DNA from: Ignavibacteria bacterium
GTDB taxonomy: Bacteria; Bacteroidota; Ignavibacteria; Kapaibacteriales; Kapaibacteriaceae
Assembly (NCBI GenBank): GCA_947495975.1
Contig: CANMBE010000014.1
Location: forward strand, 1 to 64,000
Direction of reading: 5' to 3'
DNA length: 64,000 nucleotides
Made by a program: the position numbers and the translations under genes. The notes under the pieces were generated by a model. It had not been told where the DNA came from and ran no database searches. It saw only the letters and a list, made by a program, of their open reading frames with translations. Shown here piece by piece: positions 39,241-50,931 of the stretch (within the stretch, counting starts at the first letter, position 1; each line of letters begins with the position of its first letter).

Positions 39241-40410
39241 GTGGTAGACGTTATCGTGCTTGGGGCGGGCGCCGCGGGCCTGCACTGTGCGGCATTTGCA
39301 GCATCAACGGGCAAGCGCGTTGTTGTGCTAGAGCACAATGATAAGCCAGGGAAGAAGATTCGCATTTCTGGTGGAGGTAGGTGTAATTTCACGAACCGTG
39401 AGGTTGCACATCGGAATATGATCTCGCAAAATCCCGACTTCGCACGTTCTGCATTGCATCGCTACACACCGCAAGATTTTATTGCTCTCATTGAGCGCTA
39501 CAACATTGCATGGCACGAGAAGAAGTTAGGTCAACTCTTTTGTGATGAGTCCGCTCAGCAGATCATCGACATGTTAGTTCATGAATGCACGATTGCTGGT
39601 GTAGAGATTCACTACAACGCTGTGATTCAACGCGTATCCAAGAACGAACTCTTTACGGTTGCCACAAGTGAAGGCGATCTAGAAGCACTCAATGTAGTTG
39701 TAGCTACCGGCGGACTCAGTATACCTTCACTAGGTGCATCAAATCTTGGCTATCGAATTGCGACCCATTTCGAACTACCAATAATACCAACAGCACCCGC
39801 CTTGGTGCCCCTTACCTTTGACCGGTCATACGAAGCCCGATGGAAGGGGCTATCCGGTATTAGTGCAGATGCTATTATCTCTGTAGGCGATGTTGCTTTC
39901 CGGGAGAACCTACTCTTCACACATCGCGGATTGAGCGGTCCAGCAATACTTCAGATCTCTTCCTACATGCCAAGCAACAATACAATTGTTGTAGACTTAC
40001 TGCCGGACGATAACCTGCAAACGCTAGTTGAAGATCTGCCAGGTGAGAAACGGCACCTCACAACCATTCTATCGCAGCGTCTTGCTCAGCGAATTATGGA
40101 TCAATGGGGTGATGACATGCTTCACAAACCAGTCAATACAACTTCAAAGAAGCAACTTGAGCAGAGTATACATTCATTGAAGAATTGGACACTCACCGCA
40201 CACGGCAATGAAGGCTACGCAAAGGCAGAGGTCACCAAGGGCGGCGTTAGCACTGCATGCCTGTCTTCCAAAACCATGGAGTGCATAGGGATCCCCGGAC
40301 TCTTCTTCATCGGCGAGGTTGTTGATATAACTGGCTGGTTAGGGGGCTATAACTTTCAGTGGGCATGGTCAAGCGCATATGCTGCGGGGACGGCCATAGC
40401 AGAAAGGTAG
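39241..40410 (+). CDS. BaiN/HI0933-family flavoprotein (NAD(P)/FAD-dependent oxidoreductase)
   Basis: VDVIVLGAGAAGLHCAAFAASTGKRVVVLEHNDKPGKKIRISGGGRCNFTN; FFIGEVVDITGWLGGYNFQWAWSSAYAAG. GTG start at 39241 preferred over overlap with the upstream CDS. Confidence 0.9.
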   Translation: MVDVIVLGAGAAGLHCAAFAASTGKRVVVLEHNDKPGKKIRISGGGRCNFTNREVAHRNMISQNPDFARSALHRYTPQDFIALIERYNIAWHEKKLGQLFCDESAQQIIDMLVHECTIAGVEIHYNAVIQRVSKNELFTVATSEGDLEALNVVVATGGLSIPSLGASNLGYRIATHFELPIIPTAPALVPLTFDRSYEARWKGLSGISADAIISVGDVAFRENLLFTHRGLSGPAILQISSYMPSNNTIVVDLLPDDNLQTLVEDLPGEKRHLTTILSQRLAQRIMDQWGDDMLHKPVNTTSKKQLEQSIHSLKNWTLTAHGNEGYAKAEVTKGGVSTACLSSKTMECIGIPGLFFIGEVVDITGWLGGYNFQWAWSSAYAAGTAIAER

Positions 40411-40437
40411 CGCAGTCATTATCGACCGCGCTACCTT
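40404..40437. terminator. Terminator hairpin overlapping the stop codon of the flavoprotein gene (convergent with katG)
   Basis: AAGGTAGCGC..GTC-ATTATC-GAC..GCGCTACCTT. Confidence 0.65.
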
Positions 40438-40458
40438 GCAATACATTGATTACGAGAT

Positions 40459-42636
<2,178 letters not shown>

Positions 42637-42821
42637 TCACATTCGTTGGTATTGATAATCATAAAATTACGACAAAGAAAACTGACGGCCGATGAACACC
42701 CACAACACGCGTCAAGTTCCGATCAATTTGATGGCTCTGTTACGGTCTGGTAACGGGGCAGATCAATACTCATGATATATTTTTGGCCTTTGCATTCATA
42801 CATCTCATCATACATCAAACA

Positions 42822-43838
42822 ATGAAAAAAGTATTAGTAACAGGAATTTCAGGATATGTAGGACAGCATTGTGCTGCCGAATTATTAAAAAAAGGCTACT
42901 CCGTAATAGGTTCCGTAAGGAAATTATCGAGATCAGATGAAGTTGTAAATGGCATTAAAAAAGAAATTGACCCAAAAGGCAGTTTAGAATTTTGCGAGCT
43001 TAACCTGATGAAAGATGCAGGTTGGGATGAGGCAATGGAGGGGTGCGATTATGTATTGCACATTGCTTCTCCTTTTGTCATTAAAGATCCTAAAGATGCA
43101 AACGAATTAATAAAACCTGCTGTTGAGGGTACTTTACGAGCATTAAACGCTGCAAAAAAAGCAGGAGTTAAAAGAGTAGTGCTTACATCTTCTATAGTTG
43201 CGATGTCTGGTGGGAAACAAGGTCTGATAAAAATAAATCAAGACAGTTGGACTGATGTCAATAAAAAAAATGTTACCGCTTATTTTAAAAGTAAAACACT
43301 TGCCGAAAAAAGTGCTTGGGATTTTATAAAAAATCAAACAGGTGATTCCAAATTGGAATTGGTAGTGGTTAACCCAGGACCTATTTATGGCCCAAGCCTT
43401 ACAGGGAATTTAGATTCCGAATCAATGGATTTCTTCAAAAAATTGATAACGGGGAAACTACCCATGTTGCCACAGGCCTTTACTGTTATGTCGGATGTAA
43501 GAGATATAGCAGCAATCCATGTGGCAGCATTAGAAAATGAAAAAGCCAACGGCAAGCGTTTCATCGTAACATCAGAAAAACCGTATGCGATGCAAGCAAT
43601 CGCACATATTTTAAAATCAAATGGATATAATAAAGTAAGCACCACATTGGCGCCTACTTTTTTACTGAAATTTATGGCTCATTTCAATAGTGAAATGAAA
43701 GGAATGTTGCCTTTTATTGGAAATACGATTGAAGCTGACGTTAGTAATACGATGGCTGCATTTAATTGGACACCTATTCCCTTTGAAAAAACAGTTCTCG
43801 ATACGGCTAAATCTGTGGAGACAGCACTTAATAAATAA
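42822..43838 (+). CDS. NAD-dependent epimerase/dihydroflavonol-4-reductase-like (extended SDR)
   Basis: KKVLVTGISGYVGQHCAAELLKKGYSVIGSVRKL; CDYVLHIASPFVIKDPKD; GVKRVVLTSSIVAM; VVNPGPIYGPSL. Confidence 0.9.
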   Translation: MKKVLVTGISGYVGQHCAAELLKKGYSVIGSVRKLSRSDEVVNGIKKEIDPKGSLEFCELNLMKDAGWDEAMEGCDYVLHIASPFVIKDPKDANELIKPAVEGTLRALNAAKKAGVKRVVLTSSIVAMSGGKQGLIKINQDSWTDVNKKNVTAYFKSKTLAEKSAWDFIKNQTGDSKLELVVVNPGPIYGPSLTGNLDSESMDFFKKLITGKLPMLPQAFTVMSDVRDIAAIHVAALENEKANGKRFIVTSEKPYAMQAIAHILKSNGYNKVSTTLAPTFLLKFMAHFNSEMKGMLPFIGNTIEADVSNTMAAFNWTPIPFEKTVLDTAKSVETALNK

Positions 43839-44068
43839 ATTAAAGTGTCTGGAAATAGTTTCTAATGAGACTTTTAAAACTTGACAAGCCAAAATTCTAG
43901 CCGCGTGCTATATTTGTTATCGGCTTAAAATAAATTTCAGTTTTCAAGATTGTTTTTTTCAAATTGTAGCACATGAACTTTCGTCAATAAAAAAATGAAA
44001 TGTAACAGGCGAAAGTCACGGCCTGTAAATTGTGACTGAACATAAAAACAATACAAGGTTTAAAAAAG

Positions 44069-44965
44069 ATGAGAAATTTTATCGGACTCGTTTTTGTTCT
44101 TGCGCCATTCTTGCTTTCAGCACAAGATAATGGCACTAACATGTCTACCTATCTTTCTCCTTACGCTGGAGTAACATTTCAGGGAGTCGTGAATACCAAA
44201 CAAACTGGAACTGCGCATTTACGAGGTAATTTTAATGTGTTTAGCACTGATTTCGACTTACAAGTCATAGTGACAGGAGAGAGCGCAAGCACTATGGGTT
44301 ATACGTATGGGTTTACCTATGGAAGCGTGTGGAAGAAAGAGGGACGGAAATTGAATCCAGGCTTCGAAATAGATGTATTTCAAAACAGCTCCGCACATGA
44401 AAGTAAATTATCAAATCCAAATACTGAAGTAGTTGCGAATGTGGTTGGCCCAAATAGAGATTCGGTTCTTAGCCTTGTAGGACAGTACTATGGTGCAGGG
44501 AAGCATACATTCTCGAATACCATGACAATGAACAGCTGGAATGCTGCCGTTAACCTTACGTTGTCATACGATTTTTCGTCTAAAATTTCAGTAAATGGTG
44601 CATTGGGGGCTGGGTTCACTGCCGTTACATTAAAAAATGGTGTAAGCTTACAGTCAGGTCCGGCTCCGGCAGATCCAGGTTTCGAAGCAACAACAGATAA
44701 CGGTGGTGGTGTCGTGAATCATTTTAATAGCCAACCGAATGCTTCAGATAATCTCATGTTCGGTCTATTGCGCCTCGGTACAAAAATTGAATTGGTAGAA
44801 AATGTTGCCCTACGAATTGACGCACGTGGTATGTACATGGGAGAGAGTACATTTGTTTTTGGCAGTACCGTATATACAGATCATGCACCTACGGACAATT
44901 GGACGTATATGATTGATAAGGGTATAACATATGCGATTACCGTAGGCTTGCGTGTTTCCCTGTAA
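44069..44965 (+). CDS. Outer-membrane beta-barrel-like protein
   Basis: Signal peptide MRNFIGLVFVLAPFLLSAQ; alternating strands, C-terminal ITVGLRVSL. Confidence 0.65.
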   Translation: MRNFIGLVFVLAPFLLSAQDNGTNMSTYLSPYAGVTFQGVVNTKQTGTAHLRGNFNVFSTDFDLQVIVTGESASTMGYTYGFTYGSVWKKEGRKLNPGFEIDVFQNSSAHESKLSNPNTEVVANVVGPNRDSVLSLVGQYYGAGKHTFSNTMTMNSWNAAVNLTLSYDFSSKISVNGALGAGFTAVTLKNGVSLQSGPAPADPGFEATTDNGGGVVNHFNSQPNASDNLMFGLLRLGTKIELVENVALRIDARGMYMGESTFVFGSTVYTDHAPTDNWTYMIDKGITYAITVGLRVSL

Positions 44966-45011
44966 AATCTGTTTTGTTTAAAAGAAAAACTAACGAAGAG
45001 CTAATAGTGTA

Positions 45012-45049
45012 TAAGCAATGTAGCGCTGCCGCAGGCGCTACATTGCTTA
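45012..45049. repeat. 15-bp perfect inverted repeat (hairpin) without T-tract
   Basis: TAAGCAATGTAGCGC-TGCCGCAG-GCGCTACATTGCTTA. Confidence 0.85.
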
Positions 45050-45216
45050 CACGCAAAGCTTAGACAGCTAGTCTTGCATCTTCAAGACAATATGATCATC
45101 GTGTGTGACAACTTCGTGATCACCAACTGATGGTGGTGCACTACGTCATCAATGAGATAGGCTCAGTCAACTTTGTACTTCAGAATGCGGGGTTGAGCAA
45201 GAGCACATCCTACTAC

Positions 45217-48200
45217 TCAACGTTGGTGCGCTGATGCGGCCTGCATCAAGCTTGCTTCCATCGCCGGCATCTCGTCTCGTTGCCACGTGCGGGAGTAGTC
45301 GATGGTGGTGAGCCCCTTACCGGCAGCCTTTGTAAACACGAGGCGAGTGATAACGGTGGTGCACTCGGGATACGCACGCAGACACAACCATGCGTATGTG
45401 AGCATCTGTATCATGTACGATTCTGCAACGGCAAGGAGATGATCCTCCGAGGCAACACGGTTGGTCTTCCAATCCCAAACCTCGATAGATGTAGCGTTTG
45501 TGTGCATACGCACATCAAGTATTCCCTGAAACACCATATCGTTGAGTGCACCAACAAGTTGAGTCTCTATACGCGATGTTGCGAGTAATGAGGCATGTTG
45601 CTGAATGAAGGGGCTATTAAGCAAGGCCATGATCTCCATCACGGCCTCTAGTGCGGCCGTACGATCGAGGTCGTGCATGGAAAGTACGCGCACGATCTCT
45701 GCACTTACGGATTCAACGGGCATTGATTGAAATGCGCGCACTACGGCAGCAAGAGCGTCGTGCACAGCAGAGCCATACACCGTCCCACCTATAGGCAGGC
45801 TGTCATTTGCATAAGAATGATCATCCTGAGAAGTGAAATGTAAGAGCTTGCTTGGTGATATGAGGGTAGGGGGCGGAGCATCAATTGCATAAGTGAAGTC
45901 TGCTTCTTTACGTGTAGCAACGCCGCCATTGTACGCTACGTCTTCCGTGCCCGGATAAATAGATGCATACGGAATATTTGAGAAGGGGCCACGTAGCGCC
46001 TTTGCCACAACCAGCGCAAGCCCTTTACTATTAGCATCGGCATTGTCTTTCTTGATCGACAAGATGACATGCATCTTGGCGCGTGTGAGGGCAACGTAGA
46101 GTTTGCGCCGAGACTCGGCATCGTTCCTGCGCGCATCAAGTCTCGTGTTCAATTCGTGTGACAACAATTGTGGCGTGTCAATGAGCGATGTTGGATCATC
46201 AAGTGAAGCAATCTTTTCAGGTAGAGAGAATGTAAACCCTAACTGATCTGTGAAGACGGTGGTGCTCGTGCGTGTACCTGAATCTAGACCACAGAGAATA
46301 ACAATGCCAAACTCGAGTCCCTTAGAAGCGTGAACCGTCATGAGCTGCACAACACCTTGCTCAAGAACTACGGAACCTTCTCGTTCACGGTCTACCAATG
46401 GTGGCTCGATAGCAGCAATTGCATCATGAATGCCAGCGCCAGTTCCTTCCATTGTACTGCGAATAATATCTATCACCTTTTCTACATTCGCAAGTATCTG
46501 ATCTCTGCGTGGTTCGTTTGCAATGGTCTCGTGCCACTGCGTGACGTGAAGTACGGAGCGGATAAATTCAGGAGTAGGCTTGGTGAGAATCTCCGTGCTC
46601 CAGCGTTCAAACAGTGAATGCGCCGCAAGCAGTGCTGGTGTTGCTCGGTTCTCCTGCACAAGTTGCAGTAAACCATCTTGCATGCTTGACTTTCTGCCGG
46701 CAAGTGACGCAGCGGTGATCTCGGCATCATTGCATCGTAAAAAGGGCGAGCGCATCGTGATTGCAGTTGCTAGATCGTCAGCAGGATCAATACACGTCGT
46801 CAACATCGCACGTATGTCACACACTTCCGGACGCGAGAAGAATGATCGTCCGTTATGCATTTGAAATGGAACGCCGTAACTGCGTAATGTCTCTGCCATT
46901 GCCTGCAACGACTCGTTCTTAGGCATAAGAACTACAATATCATCTGGACGTGCTGCACGTATCGTCAACTCACCGCTTTCTTGATTGAGTTCAGCAATAT
47001 CTTTTTGTATGGTGCCGTTGAGAATGCGAACAATTGTTCTCGCTATGGATTGAATCTCATTGTCACTATCGATAACAAGGCTGCACGTACCCAATCCGTC
47101 GATTGATGGAACTGCACGTCCCGCAATCAGGTCTGCGTATGCAACATCATACGATAGCAGATCATCAGGCTCTGGCGCGTCAACGCTTCCAAATGCACTC
47201 CCACAGATGCCGTTAACAACTGCACACAGGTCCTGATGCATGCGGTAGGATCTCGCAAGGTGCCGGTAGCCATCATCTGTGCCACGTGCGAGGTTTGCCT
47301 TCTTCATTGCCTGTGTAGCCCGGCGGAAAAGTCGCACGTCAGCATCACGAAAACCATAGATACTCTGCTTGTCATCACCAACGATGAACAGGTTTGGTCC
47401 ACAAGTATCTCTACCGATTAGCGCAGGAATTAGCAACTCCAACAAACGATATTGCTCAGGATCTGTATCCTGAAACTCGTCTACCATGAGATAGTGAATA
47501 CTATTTTGGATAGATAATGCGATGGCAGGATCTTGTAGTAGATGAATCACCATGCCTATCATATCATCAAAGTCTAGGCAGTTCCGCTCGCGCTTCTTGG
47601 CTGTGTATTTGTTGAGCGCGCTTGTTCCTAGGTGTAGAAGAAGCTTCGTAATCTCGAATAACTGAATCTCTCGATCTGGAGTCCATGGAGTTTGCAATGA
47701 TTCAAAGACCGCCAAAGCACTTTTGCTCATTGTTGGACGAACAGGTACAAATTCTTTCGTTGTTTTGTAGTGTTTAGCTTGTAGTTCACCTTTCAGAGTA
47801 AACCAGTGGGAGAGTGCGCTATTGGTCAATTCAACTGCCTCAGCCACACTCGCCTGCAAAACGCTGCTGCGAAAACTTTGCAATTGTTCAACTGCGTTGC
47901 GGTAAATCTCAAATTCATAATGTGGTAAGAGAACCTCAATTGCATTGTCCAACACTTCGATTGCAAACTCACGTTTCAACCGCAAGAGCTCCGTATGCTG
48001 CTTCTGCATCCATGACGCCGCGTCCATTGACACTTTCTCTTGAAGGTTGTTGCCAAACTGACGACTGCGAGCAATACGGGTTATGATGTCAGTAGCACTC
48101 TGAATAGTAACATGATCAAACAGTGCAAGAGTTGCATCTCGTAAAGGGCTCCCTGGCGCCAACGCCTCGCGCATTGCATGATCAACAGCTTCTGCCGAGA

Positions 48201-48630
48201 GTGCGGCGGCTTCTGCTTCTTCTAGATCACGTACGTCTGTTTCAAGCTCAAGCTCGTCTGCATATTGTCTGATGATTGAGGAGCAGAAGCTATGATAGGT
48301 GCTGATTCGCGACTGACCAATCTCATTGATCCAGCCTCGTATGCGAATGCAGAGTTGTTCATCTGTGAGCGATGTTGTAAAGAAAAGCCGCTCTTCCGGG
48401 TTCTGCAAGAGACTAACAAGCCTGCTGTGAACTCGCTCCCGCATTTCCGCCGCAGATGCTCGCGTAAACGTGATGGCTACGATCTGATCTAACGTTGTTG
48501 GCGTTTCGATGAGAATCTTCAGAAACCGATATGTAAGCACGCTTGTTTTACCAGAACCGGCATTGGCATGAACGGCACAGTGTACGTGCAGATCTAGCGC
48601 AGCAAGTTGTTCATCATGAAAGTGTATCAT
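45217..48630 (-). CDS. addA: UvrD/AddA-like helicase with C-terminal PD-(D/E)XK nuclease
   Basis: HCAVHANAGSGKTSVLTYRFLKIL (Walker A); NCLDFDDMI; YLMVDEFQDTDPEQYRLLELL; GDDKQSIYGFRDADV; LMTVHASKGLEF; YVALTRAK; C-terminal IEVWDWKTNR. Confidence 0.85.
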   Translation of the reverse strand: MIHFHDEQLAALDLHVHCAVHANAGSGKTSVLTYRFLKILIETPTTLDQIVAITFTRASAAEMRERVHSRLVSLLQNPEERLFFTTSLTDEQLCIRIRGWINEIGQSRISTYHSFCSSIIRQYADELELETDVRDLEEAEAAALSAEAVDHAMREALAPGSPLRDATLALFDHVTIQSATDIITRIARSRQFGNNLQEKVSMDAASWMQKQHTELLRLKREFAIEVLDNAIEVLLPHYEFEIYRNAVEQLQSFRSSVLQASVAEAVELTNSALSHWFTLKGELQAKHYKTTKEFVPVRPTMSKSALAVFESLQTPWTPDREIQLFEITKLLLHLGTSALNKYTAKKRERNCLDFDDMIGMVIHLLQDPAIALSIQNSIHYLMVDEFQDTDPEQYRLLELLIPALIGRDTCGPNLFIVGDDKQSIYGFRDADVRLFRRATQAMKKANLARGTDDGYRHLARSYRMHQDLCAVVNGICGSAFGSVDAPEPDDLLSYDVAYADLIAGRAVPSIDGLGTCSLVIDSDNEIQSIARTIVRILNGTIQKDIAELNQESGELTIRAARPDDIVVLMPKNESLQAMAETLRSYGVPFQMHNGRSFFSRPEVCDIRAMLTTCIDPADDLATAITMRSPFLRCNDAEITAASLAGRKSSMQDGLLQLVQENRATPALLAAHSLFERWSTEILTKPTPEFIRSVLHVTQWHETIANEPRRDQILANVEKVIDIIRSTMEGTGAGIHDAIAAIEPPLVDREREGSVVLEQGVVQLMTVHASKGLEFGIVILCGLDSGTRTSTTVFTDQLGFTFSLPEKIASLDDPTSLIDTPQLLSHELNTRLDARRNDAESRRKLYVALTRAKMHVILSIKKDNADANSKGLALVVAKALRGPFSNIPYASIYPGTEDVAYNGGVATRKEADFTYAIDAPPPTLISPSKLLHFTSQDDHSYANDSLPIGGTVYGSAVHDALAAVVRAFQSMPVESVSAEIVRVLSMHDLDRTAALEAVMEIMALLNSPFIQQHASLLATSRIETQLVGALNDMVFQGILDVRMHTNATSIEVWDWKTNRVASEDHLLAVAESYMIQMLTYAWLCLRAYPECTTVITRLVFTKAAGKGLTTIDYSRTWQRDEMPAMEASLMQAASAHQR

Positions 48631-48635
48631 CGAGT

Positions 48636-49880
48636 TCAGTCCTCAGATGATGGCATGATGGTGCACGTACTCCACTTAGACGCATCACACAACGTAGCAG
48701 CAACACGTGCTATATCGTCTAGCGTAACACGTTCTATCGCTGCTATTGTCTCGTACGGGTTTTCAGGAGCCCCTTCCTCCATTACGCCTTTGCCCATCAT
48801 CGTCATGCGTGAAGTAAGAGACTCAAGCGACATTAATTTCCCAGAGCGCAGTTGCGTTATTGCACGCCGTAATTCGGACTGTCGTATTCCATCGCGCGCA
48901 ATCTCATCTAATGCCGTTGTAATGATTGCATTCACACGATCAATCTTATGCTCATCTACACCGGCGTAGATGGCAATAATTCCGCAGTCTGAAAAGAGTT
49001 GTACCTGAGAATAGACGGAGTAGGCAAGTCCGCGCGACTCGCGCAGGCGCACGTTGAGGCGCGATGACATTCCGTCTCCCAATACCACATTCAGCAGCTG
49101 CAACACAAAACGATCTTGGTGCATGTAGCCTGGGGTTCTGCGCTGCCACAGAAGGTGCGATTGCTGTACAGGGCGATGCACAATCAAGGATGAATGAGGA
49201 AGCTCCTTTGGCGTTGTTCGTTTAGCGAGGCGCCGTTTTGGGAGAACATCCAAAGTCAAACGTTCAATGCTGCGAAGAAATTCACTGATCTCTACCTTGC
49301 CGCTTATAGCTACAACAATTGATCCTGCGTGATAGTGACGATCATGAAATGAGCGCACATCTTCAGTAGTGATGGTGGCAACACTTTGTGTTGTACCAAC
49401 AATCGGAACACCAATGGCGTGACCGTCAAACATTTGACGTTCTCCGAGATCAAAGATGTATTCCTCCGCTTCATCTTCGTAGGACTTGATTTCCTCGGTT
49501 ATTATGGTCCGCTCCTTTTCAACATCTGCATGAACAAACATTGGTCGGATTACAACATCTGTCAGTGTATCAACTACCCGATTGAGGTGGTCACTTAAGG
49601 TCCTGACGTAGTAGCACGTCTCTTCCTTTGTGGTGTATGCATTGGCATATGCACCAACGTTCTCGAAATCGCGCGAAATCTTCGACATCGTACGATTTCG
49701 CGTCCGCCTAAACGACGTATGCTCAACAAAATGGGCTACCCCATCGCCCCTTTGGGGTTCATCTCGAGTACCCGCACGCACCCACATCCCCACGGAACAG
49801 GAGTCCACCGTGGAAACAGGGTCGCAAAGCACTCGAATCCCATTCGGGAGTACAATATCAGTAGGGGGCAGCCATGGCAT
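48636..49880 (-). CDS. M16-family zinc metallopeptidase
   Basis: GVAHFVEHTSFRRTRNR (HxxEH) with E in ERTIITEEIKSYEDEAEEYIFD. Start moved to ATG 49880 (MPWLPPTDIVLPNGIRV). Confidence 0.92.
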   Translation of the reverse strand: MPWLPPTDIVLPNGIRVLCDPVSTVDSCSVGMWVRAGTRDEPQRGDGVAHFVEHTSFRRTRNRTMSKISRDFENVGAYANAYTTKEETCYYVRTLSDHLNRVVDTLTDVVIRPMFVHADVEKERTIITEEIKSYEDEAEEYIFDLGERQMFDGHAIGVPIVGTTQSVATITTEDVRSFHDRHYHAGSIVVAISGKVEISEFLRSIERLTLDVLPKRRLAKRTTPKELPHSSLIVHRPVQQSHLLWQRRTPGYMHQDRFVLQLLNVVLGDGMSSRLNVRLRESRGLAYSVYSQVQLFSDCGIIAIYAGVDEHKIDRVNAIITTALDEIARDGIRQSELRRAITQLRSGKLMSLESLTSRMTMMGKGVMEEGAPENPYETIAAIERVTLDDIARVAATLCDASKWSTCTIMPSSED

Positions 49881-49996
49881 TGGGCGGAAGATACGGAGAT
49901 ACGGAGATACGGAGTCAGATGGTAGCACGCTATTGCGTTCAGTTTTCTCCTGCGACAATCTCTCAATTGAGAAGCGTACATCGTATATAATTGAAT

Positions 49997-50330
49997 ATGA
50001 CATCAGCTCAATATTGGCTGATGGCAGCAATCATACTCCTCATTCTTGAAGTGATTACCCCCGGACTTGTCCGTGCGAATCTTGCAGCGGCTACAGAGTA
50101 ACATTGCTTACGGCAGATGCAAGCGCACAAGCAGCTGTTATGGAATCTCTTGGACAGCGAGAATCGCAGATCAACAATGCAGAAGGCGCAATCTCATCGC
50201 CATGCGCTACATCGAGGCAATGAAGATCTTGGGTATGAATAGCAAGAACACAGTCTTTATGCCGTACGAAGCAAGCGGAGTAATGAGTTCACTCGGTGCG
50301 CTGAAAGAAATATTTACGGCCGCACCGTAA
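49997..50330 (+). pseudogene. Collapsed nfeD-stomatin/SPFH (QmcA-like) operon remnant
   Basis: NfeD-like N-terminus MTSAQYWLMAAIILLILEVITPGLVRANLAAATE*; then SPFH C-terminal fragments LLTADASAQAAVMESLGQRESQINNAEG and, in another frame, [39 protein letters not shown]. Confidence 0.7.
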
Positions 50331-50931
50331 TTTCAATATGAGTGACTGGGTGGATCTCCCATGGAGACCCACGCCAGATACGAGTACCGCCCGATGAAGC
50401 CGATTCATCATCGTGCATCGCATCGTAGAATACCCAGCCGCGCACGATAACCCATCGTCCGAGAAATGCATCTCTGAGGCCTCGATTTGACCAATCGAGG
50501 CCTTTTTCTTTCATGAGCTGACGGAAGCGGGGTGTTACTTCAACGACAAGAAGTTTGGACTTATCACCCTCAATGATTGGGCTGAGAGTGAGTTCAATGT
50601 GCGTATCTCTGTGCCATTGATCCTTTTGACCACAATTACACGTTTCAACCGAACCAATCTTTACTTCAGCAACGAAGCCAACAATCTCTGCACCGTCTCC
50701 CTCTGTGAACAATGTTGGATGTTCATCAGATTTCATCAATACGTCAAACGTGATGTTGCGATTGATCTGCGCTGCCGTTGGAGAACCATCGCGATTCTTC
50801 TTGAGGTTCAAAACCTTTGCATTGGAGCGCTTTGCAGATCCTTCTGCACTGCATGTATCGAATGTTGATTGAGCCGAGGCGATGTTGCACAGGACAACGA
50901 GCGCAACAAGGGCATGTACGCATGACCTCAT
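50314..50931 (-). CDS. Exported protein of unknown function
   Basis: Signal peptide [21 protein letters not shown]; ends [25 protein letters not shown]. Confidence 0.55.
   Translation of the reverse strand: MRSCVHALVALVVLCNIASAQSTFDTCSAEGSAKRSNAKVLNLKKNRDGSPTAAQINRNITFDVLMKSDEHPTLFTEGDGAEIVGFVAEVKIGSVETCNCGQKDQWHRDTHIELTLSPIIEGDKSKLLVVEVTPRFRQLMKEKGLDWSNRGLRDAFLGRWVIVRGWVFYDAMHDDESASSGGTRIWRGSPWEIHPVTHIEITVRP

Larger units (their letters stand above)
42780..44990. other. AT-rich two-gene region, candidate horizontally acquired island
   Basis: Visible jump in A/T content and A-run-rich codon usage (AAA, TTA, GAA, ATA) against both flanks. Confidence 0.6.

Noticed and set aside
43870-43930. 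Bacteroidota-type promoter (TTGACA...TATATTTG) upstream of 44069
   Set aside because: The elements are present but the spacing (about 22-25 bp) does not match the known consensus, so not called.
42780-44990. Prophage or integrative element
   Set aside because: No integrase, recombinase, phage structural gene, tRNA target or direct-repeat ends; only composition supports foreign origin.
44966-45216. Possible further gene remnant between the AT-rich island and addA
   Set aside because: Conceptual translation on both strands showed no recognisable protein segment.
49890-49914. Possible CRISPR-like array (also 63488..63524)
   Set aside because: Units are only 8-9 bp and contiguous with no spacers; no cas genes in the window.
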